Shown here piece after piece: positions 58,328 through 64,000 of a stretch of DNA of 64,000 nucleotides. Position 1 is the first letter of the stretch; every line of letters starts with the position of its first letter. The notes below the pieces were generated by a model. It was not told where the DNA came from and searched no databases. It was given only the letters and a program-made list of their open reading frames with translations. Made by a program: the position numbers and the translations under genes. Origin of the DNA: Shinisaurus crocodilurus (taxonomy: Eukaryota > Chordata > Lepidosauria > Squamata > Shinisauridae); the NCBI GenBank assembly GCA_021292165.1, contig CM037877.1:35166197-35230196 (forward strand), in the 5' to 3' direction.

Positions 58328-58471
58328 TTACAGTGCAATCTATACATGTCTATTCAGGAATAAGTCCAATGGGACTTACTCCCAGGTAAATGGGTATAAT
58401 TACTTGGGAGTAAGCCCCATTGAAGTCAATGGGACTTAGTTCTGAGTAGGTATATATAGAATTGTGCTGTT
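58328..58471. mobile_element. Palindromic MITE (family B, 'gggagtaagcccca' core)
   Basis: Between two TTA copies lie CAGTGCAATC .. GAATTGTGCTG termini and a core of ACTTGGGAGTAAGCCCCATT paired with AATGGGACTTACTCCCAGGT. The core is present as two partly overlapping palindromes. Confidence 0.75.
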
Positions 58472-60886
58472 AAAGGAAGTAAAAAGCTCTGCCTGAGGAG
58501 GAGCCATTTTTGCTAAGATACAGGCTTGGATCCAGGAGGTGGCCTGGAGGTAGTTTTCCACCCCATTCTCACCCCCAGCAGATCCCACAACTCAGAGACA
58601 GAAAACCTATCCTGAGCCACAGCATAGTGGAACCAGGGCTCTGACAGGGATGCAGTGCCTGCACTTTTTTTTATTAGCAGGGACACTAACTTCATCTGCC
58701 AACCCCCTCAGACTTCCCTGTTTCCCCTCAGCTTAGCTACAATCCTCACAGTAGCTGGAGGGGAAATGGATTTTCCTGGCAGCAATATAAAGCTATGAGC
58801 TATCCCAGATATAGTGCAAAGTATTTGGCAGGTGGGGTGGGGGCTTCATCTTGAATCTCCTGGTAGAGGTGAAAACTGCTAGAACTGGTTTGTTGATATG
58901 GACCAATATAGCTGCCTGGATTTTTGGACTCTCCTTGGGGGCTTGGCTATGGGGACTGTCATGCTGAGCACCTACACTTCAAAATTTACCACTACACCAC
59001 TGATCCTGAGGCCGGGGGTCCCTCCTGAATGGAGTGGGCTGTGGAGCAGAAAGCTAAAGGGGAACAGGAAGCTGCTGGAAACTGGGCAGAGGCACCTTCT
59101 ATGTTTATCTGTACAAGAGGCACAATCTACAAACATTAAACTATTTGGAAGTGTGACCATCACATTCAACTGGCTTTGGATTCTAACCTGTGTGCTTCCA
59201 GACAGTTGCCTTTGCAACAAACAGTATGTGTGTGTGTGTGGGGGGGGGTAACATACAATGCAGTATGGGATTTCAAAGTCACAGTTGCTGCTGAAAACCA
59301 TTGAAGTGCAGCTATTTCTGTGCCACGCACACTAATCCTGCTAGTTTCTTTGGACCAGCAGCCATGATATGGACTCCTAAATAATGTAAGGTGAACTGAG
59401 TCTTTGTCTGGAAACACCTCCGATATGGCTGGCTCAGCTACCTGCACAGTCACTTTTAGGTTATGAAGAAAAGTGCTGAAAATAGGGTTGTAGTATTGGA
59501 TTGAGTTGACATGAGTACATAATTGTTATATTAGCATATACATGTCCTTCTATCAGTACACAACGCCTCTGCCTTCCTTACACTGTGGAAAAAATGTATC
59601 TGTTATACAGAAAGACAGTTTGCTTTATGGAAGAACTGCATTTGGTCTTCTTGTAAACATACTTTGCTTCAAGAGCTTTTCGGCTCTCCTGTGCAATAGC
59701 ACAAAGAGCCTTTGTTATGTTTTCAACTAAGTTTGCCAATTTTTTTTTTTTAATAATTAGGAACACTCCGGAACTGTGGACTGTTGTGCATGTTCTACTA
59801 AATTCTATAAAGCTGTGCTATAGTGATATTAAGGGAATGGACATACATCTTTAAAATACTGTGATGCCACTTCAGTTTAAGAACCATTGACAATCCTGCC
59901 CATAATAGTATTTGTTACAAATTATTTTTTCAAGGATGCTTTCCCCCTAGCTATTGCATTCTATAAATCTGATATATTTTCCTCACCACAGAATGATAAT
60001 TATTAACACTATAGAATACAGGACAATAACAAAATCAGGGATTAACTTCGGAATCAGATTCAAATCTGGATCTAAACTTTCTCAATATCTGGATAATGGC
60101 CCGATGCACAGCTTTCATTCATCCTGAATGGCATGCAACAAAAGTCTATGCCTAATTCCCATCAATTATAATTATCTTCAGTAGAGATGAACATGAAGCT
60201 CTATTAAATGGAGAAAGCAGGTCAGAGAATGAAGAGGACTTAACTAGATCATATAAAGAAAAGGGATCCTACTACTGCAGGAGAGGGCAGCTGCTAGGGT
60301 TTAATGTTGTGTAGATAAGAGAGCTGCCAGCTGCATCCACTAATTATCTTTTATAGCAATGTGGTTGAATATACAGCATAAACCTCATGCTTCCATAAGT
60401 AACAGCCAATTCATTGGCTCCCACAAATGTTCCTGATACCAGTGCAGAGGAAAAGCTCTCTTCAAGACCTCTGATGTCTGTTGGTAAATACTTATTTATT
60501 TATTACTTTTCTATTACATTATCTGAAGCTCTCTAGGTGGTTGGAAGCAATTTGCATGGTACCCAGGATCTAGCTGTGCAACCAGCTGGCAGCTTAGATC
60601 TCTTCATATAAGTCTTGTTTTCTTATTGTATGTAACATTATGCATAATTGTGCATGGTGCTGGCCCTAGCCTGTGTTAAGGAATGCCTTTTCTCATATGC
60701 ATTGAGGTCTGAATACGATGCCCTTCCCCAGATCCTAGTCTCATAGGAGAGTAGCCATGGCACTCCAGCTTTGGAATTAGCTTTCCAAGGAATCCCATTG
60801 TGCTATAACATTATATGGCTGAGAGGGCAAATGGGATCTATTTATTCTACCCTCCTTTCTAGCTTCCCAATTGTTGAGGCTGTTAA

Positions 60887-61005
60887 GGCACAATACCATG
60901 CAAGTTTAGACAGAAAAAAAGCCTGCAACTCCCAGCATGCCCCTGGCTGGGGCATGCTGGGAGTTGTAGGCCATTTTTCACTCTAAACTTGCATAGGATT
61001 GCACC
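60887..61005. mobile_element. Palindromic Harbinger-like MITE (family A)
   Basis: The hairpin is nearly perfect around CCAGCATGCCCCTGGCTGGG, with termini AGGCACAATACC / GGATTGCACCG flanked by TTA on both sides. Confidence 0.83.
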
Positions 61006-61119
61006 GTTAGGACGTTAGTGAAGATGTGGCTATTTTTGTTGAGGTTTTAATAATTTGGTTTTAAGTATACATTCAAGATAAGTGTTGACAGTTCAATACG
61101 CACACACACAGTGCATATA

Positions 61120-61362
61120 CAGTCATGCCTTGGATTGAGAGCATAATTCGTTCCAGAAACGTGCTTGTAATCCAAAACACTCTTATATCAAAACAAAATC
61201 CCCCCAAAAAAATTTGTACAGAGATTTTTAATTTAAGCCGTACTACAGTACTTGTATTGCAAGACGTCGCTTGTATATCAAGTTAAAAAAAATTAAATAT
61301 TTAAAAATTTGCTTGTCTTGCAAAATGCTCTCAAACCAAGTTACTTGCAATCCAAGGTATTA

Positions 61363-61365
<3 letters not shown>
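61120..61365. mobile_element. Partly palindromic repeat, unclassified
   Basis: TGCCTTGGATTGAGAGCATA near the left end is complementary to the right end (ATGCTCTC..GCAATCCAAGGTA). It looks like a non-autonomous DNA transposon. No clear target duplication. Confidence 0.45.

Positions 61366-61416
<51 letters not shown>
61365..61416 (+). repeat. (GT)n(AT)n microsatellite
   Basis: A GT run followed by an AT run. Confidence 0.95.
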
Positions 61417-61418
<2 letters not shown>

Positions 61419-61586
61419 AAAAAGTATTGACTACTTGGTTTTTAAATAGTTTGGTTTTAATTATATTTTCATTATAAGTAGTGACTGTACACACACGCGC
61501 ACACATACACTGTCTTGAACTATTTTAACTGTCCAAAAAGTAGTGACTACTTGGTTTTTAAATAGTTTGGTATAAGTAGTGACTGT
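61417..61586 (+). repeat. Local tandem duplication
   Basis: Copy 1 at 61417-61487 and copy 2 at 61533-61585 share CCAAAAAGTA, TGACTACTTGGTTTTTAAAT, AGTTTGGT and AAGTAGTGACTGT. Copy 2 lacks an internal 17 or so bases. Directly follows a GT/AT microsatellite. Confidence 0.85.
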
Positions 61587-62888
61587 TCATATGTATCTAT
61601 ACACACACACACACTCTTTAGTTGTCTTGAGCACATTTACAGTTTAGACATGTTAAATAATGACATTAAATTATTAAACAAATGTTAAGCTACCTTTGTT
61701 CAAAACTGCTTCTAGGAGCGTCCCCAAATTTGCCAGCAATGGTGCAAAAGCCCATCAGTGGGAGTGCCGTGTGCTATGCCATTAGCTTTTGGTTAGGAGA
61801 TGAATGTTCCTACAAACAACCTCTCTGCTTGGTGGGGGAAAATAGCCTGATCTCTAAAGCTCTTATCTCATGCCTGATTTTGTCACTCACTGCTCTGCTT
61901 TGTAGCATCCTGTGCTGATAGTGGGTCCCAGAATATATTCACCATTGGACTGAATATTCTGGACTTTCTGAAGTTGGACTTTCTGTGGTAGGAAAAAATG
62001 GCAGAAGCAGCACTGGGAAAACATGGGAGGATTACAAATGAATGACATCATCATGTGGACCCCCTGTAACATGGTGATTCCACCGCACTAAACAACTAGT
62101 GTGGAAGCATTCCAAGTTTCTACTGTCTCCCCTAAAAGTTTTTTGGCATGGCCAAACATAGACTTGATACCATTCTTTTCCTAAATAGTGTAGAAGGAGC
62201 TGGATTTATCTATCTGATAAAGCGCGCGGGGGGGGGAGGGAGCAAGTTGCCCAGGTAATGGAAAAATAATGTTGGCAGGTGATGTGGAGGGAGGGGGAGA
62301 GAAGGAAGAGCTGGAATGAGGGAGTCATGGCTGACAGAGGGAAGGTAAAGAAAGTCTTCATGACTGGGTTCACATGACATGGCCACCTATTGTGAGTGAC
62401 AAGCCATGATGGGTTGTCATGTTCTGCGAACTCGGACTGATTCCCGCAGGGTGGCTTGTTTGAGGGCAACGAGCCACTCTGACAATTCATTGGTTTGTTG
62501 TAGGGGTTGTTGTACCCACGATGGGTTGTCATGTCATCTGAACCAGGGCTACCAACCCCATCATGGGTACTGGAAATCAGGCTACCAAGCCACTTGGAAA
62601 GAGTGGCAAAAAGACCTTGCTGCTCTTGCCAAGCTTTCCTGGACACCCACCAGTGCTGGCTGCCCCACAGGTGCCCAAGCAGCACTTGGAGGCTGCTGGC
62701 ACTGGCTTGCTGCCCTCCCTTCCATGATTGTGAGCCGTTTTCAGCTCACTATGGCTTTTTGTCCCTTTACCCTTTTTTCCCGCGGAGATCGTGAAGTCTG
62801 GCTTGACAGCTGGCTTTTGCAATCCCTGTTTTGACAGCCACTGACAGCCTCTTCAAAGTGCCCAAGTGGCACCCTGGAGGGGCTGTCA

Positions 62889-62920
62889 ATAATAACAACA
62901 ACAACAACAACAACAACAAT
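62889..62920 (+). repeat. (AAC)n microsatellite
   Basis: About ten AAC units, followed by TTTTATTTCTTACCCGCCTC, a LINE/SINE tail in minus orientation. Confidence 0.9.
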
Positions 62921-63354
62921 TTTATTTCTTACCCGCCTCTTCATTTGGATCCATGGTTGCAAACCAATTTCAATTATTTTTTTGCACTCCTAATGTGCAC
63001 AACTATTTTTGCACATTTTAAAAAAACATTTTTAAAAATCTTTTCAGTGTTTTTGGCTTGCATACACCCCTTTGAAAAAACAACAACATGTGGATCCGTT
63101 ATTAAAAAAGGTTTTTAAAGGTGCCAGAGTTCTGACGGCTTTATTATCTGAATTCTGTACGTATCCTTTCCTTTATTTTATAAATTTGTGTTAATCTTGC
63201 CCTGTTGTTTAGATCTAATAACATTTCTAGGAACCTGAGGTTCACTACAATAGGTACTCTGCCCCAAATGCTGTGCATCTGTTCCTTGCAACTCCCTCTC
63301 AGTTTTACCTTCTCAGTTCCTTGAAGCTTGCTTATCTTTACAGAACTTGTGGGC

Positions 63355-63470
63355 CTCCAGATGTTTTAGCCTACAACTCCCATCATCCCTTACCATTGGT
63401 TATGCTTGCTAGGGCTGATGCATGTTGAAGGCCAAAACATCTGCAGGCCCAAAAGTTACCCAGCCCAGTT
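63355..63470. mobile_element. hAT-like palindromic MITE (diverged)
   Basis: CCTCCAGATGTTTTAGCCTA and GGCCAAAACATCTGCAGGCC arms, with CTACAACTCCCATCATCCCT inside. Confidence 0.6.
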
Positions 63471-64000
63471 TTACAGCATAATAATTGCTGCTGGTCCAGT
63501 TGGGTTGTATATGTGAGAATTGAGAAAATGGAACTGTGTTGCTCTGTAATTTAATTATGGTATTGCTCTTGACCAGCTTTCTCCTTTCTCATCAATTTTT
63601 AAAAACATCAGGTTAACCAGAAATTTCATTTGGATTTTAGCCTGATTCTTTAACCTGATTCTTTCTTCTTTTTTTCCTAGACTGATTTCCATGGATACAT
63701 TAGAAGGTGGTCATCTACTATGTATGATGCACTGACAGAGTATTGTATTTTTTTTTAATGCTTATATAACTCTTAATATAATTGTGAAGGACCAGCACCT
63801 GGGTCCTTTGCGTGAGTTCGGCGCTTAACGGGTTAACCAGTGCCACGTTACAGCCCGTACAAGCAAGAGGAACCACCTAGGAGGTTTCTAAATGCACAAA
63901 AGGAAACTCCGCCTTTAAACTACCAAATAAGGCTCTTATTTGTTTACACAAGATATGGATCGGAACTAACAGCTTTCTAGGAATTACTACAACGTCAGTA

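Larger units (their letters stand above)
51421..64000. other. Region upstream of JMY, no gene recognised
   Basis: I find no exon with homology I recognise. Contents: 5S-derived SINE (52653-52833), hAT-like MITE (about 54510-54605), C-rich decayed repeats (55313-55560, 56325-56470), composite trinucleotide array (57038-57132), Harbinger-like MITEs (57361-57528, 58328-58471, 60887-61005), a partly palindromic repeat (about 61120-61365), GT/AT microsatellite (61365-61416), a local tandem duplication (61417-61586), (AAC)n (62889-62920) and a hAT-like MITE remnant (63355-63470). The last 220 bp differ in style (more CpG) and may begin another repeat. Confidence 0.55.

Noticed and set aside
58034..62834. 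Various frames of about 100-160 codons in the region upstream of JMY
   Set aside because: None shows a motif, a plausible splice context or family similarity I recognise. Several overlap MITEs and microsatellites.

Overview
The window is nuclear DNA of a vertebrate, most likely a squamate reptile (lizard). It holds one protein-coding gene, JMY, broken into exons across about 47 kb. The introns are packed with repeats typical of reptile genomes: DIRS-type tyrosine-recombinase retrotransposons, L2- and CR1-like LINE fragments with 'cagtataaaa..aataaa' tails, tRNA-derived SINEs, 5S rRNA-derived SINEs with a CR1-like tail, and palindromic MITEs. The squamate assignment is an inference from this repeat set and from JMY residues that differ from mammals.

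Gene layout (minus strand, read right to left). A CpG-rich promoter and first coding exon lie at about 49.9-51.4 kb. Eight coding exons can be placed, each with GT/AG boundaries and compatible phases: 50865-49897, 32997-32824, 22569-22419, 20779-20610, 9710-9545, 8855-8668, 6030-5950 and 4077-3982. Joined, they give 1995 bp (665 codons) without a stop. This covers the JMY N-terminal region and central coiled coil. The last exons, which in JMY encode the proline-rich stretch and the WH2/CA actin-nucleating tail, lie off the left edge. The region 51.4-64 kb is upstream of JMY, and I see no exon in it.

Repeat layout. 1-3382: a DIRS-like element, cut by the window edge, in the same orientation as JMY. 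It has an intact 939-codon ORF1 (zinc-finger-like N-terminus, RS/RD-rich middle, LAP2alpha-like C-terminus) and the start of an overlapping reverse transcriptase ORF. 12401-18620: a second, complete but decayed DIRS-like element in intron 4. It has inverted terminal repeats, an internal complementary region matching both outer ends, gag remnants, RT/RNase H, a tyrosine-recombinase remnant, and a 1.6-kb GTCGAC-rich minisatellite grown inside the gag RS region. 20-47 kb: mostly LINE and SINE debris, including three L2-like reverse transcriptase fragments. MITEs are scattered throughout; several have clear target-site duplications (TWA for a Harbinger-like family, an 8-bp perfect duplication for a hAT-like one).

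I found no convincing new multi-gene system. The observations most worth following are: DIRS gag RS domains that repeatedly expand as in-frame tandem repeats, up to a frame-breaking 140-bp higher-order array; the intact LAP2alpha-like DIRS ORF1 lying in sense inside a host gene; the 5S-SINE/CR1-tail chimera; two TWA-flanked palindromic MITE families that share termini; and two unexplained local duplications in JMY intron 1.
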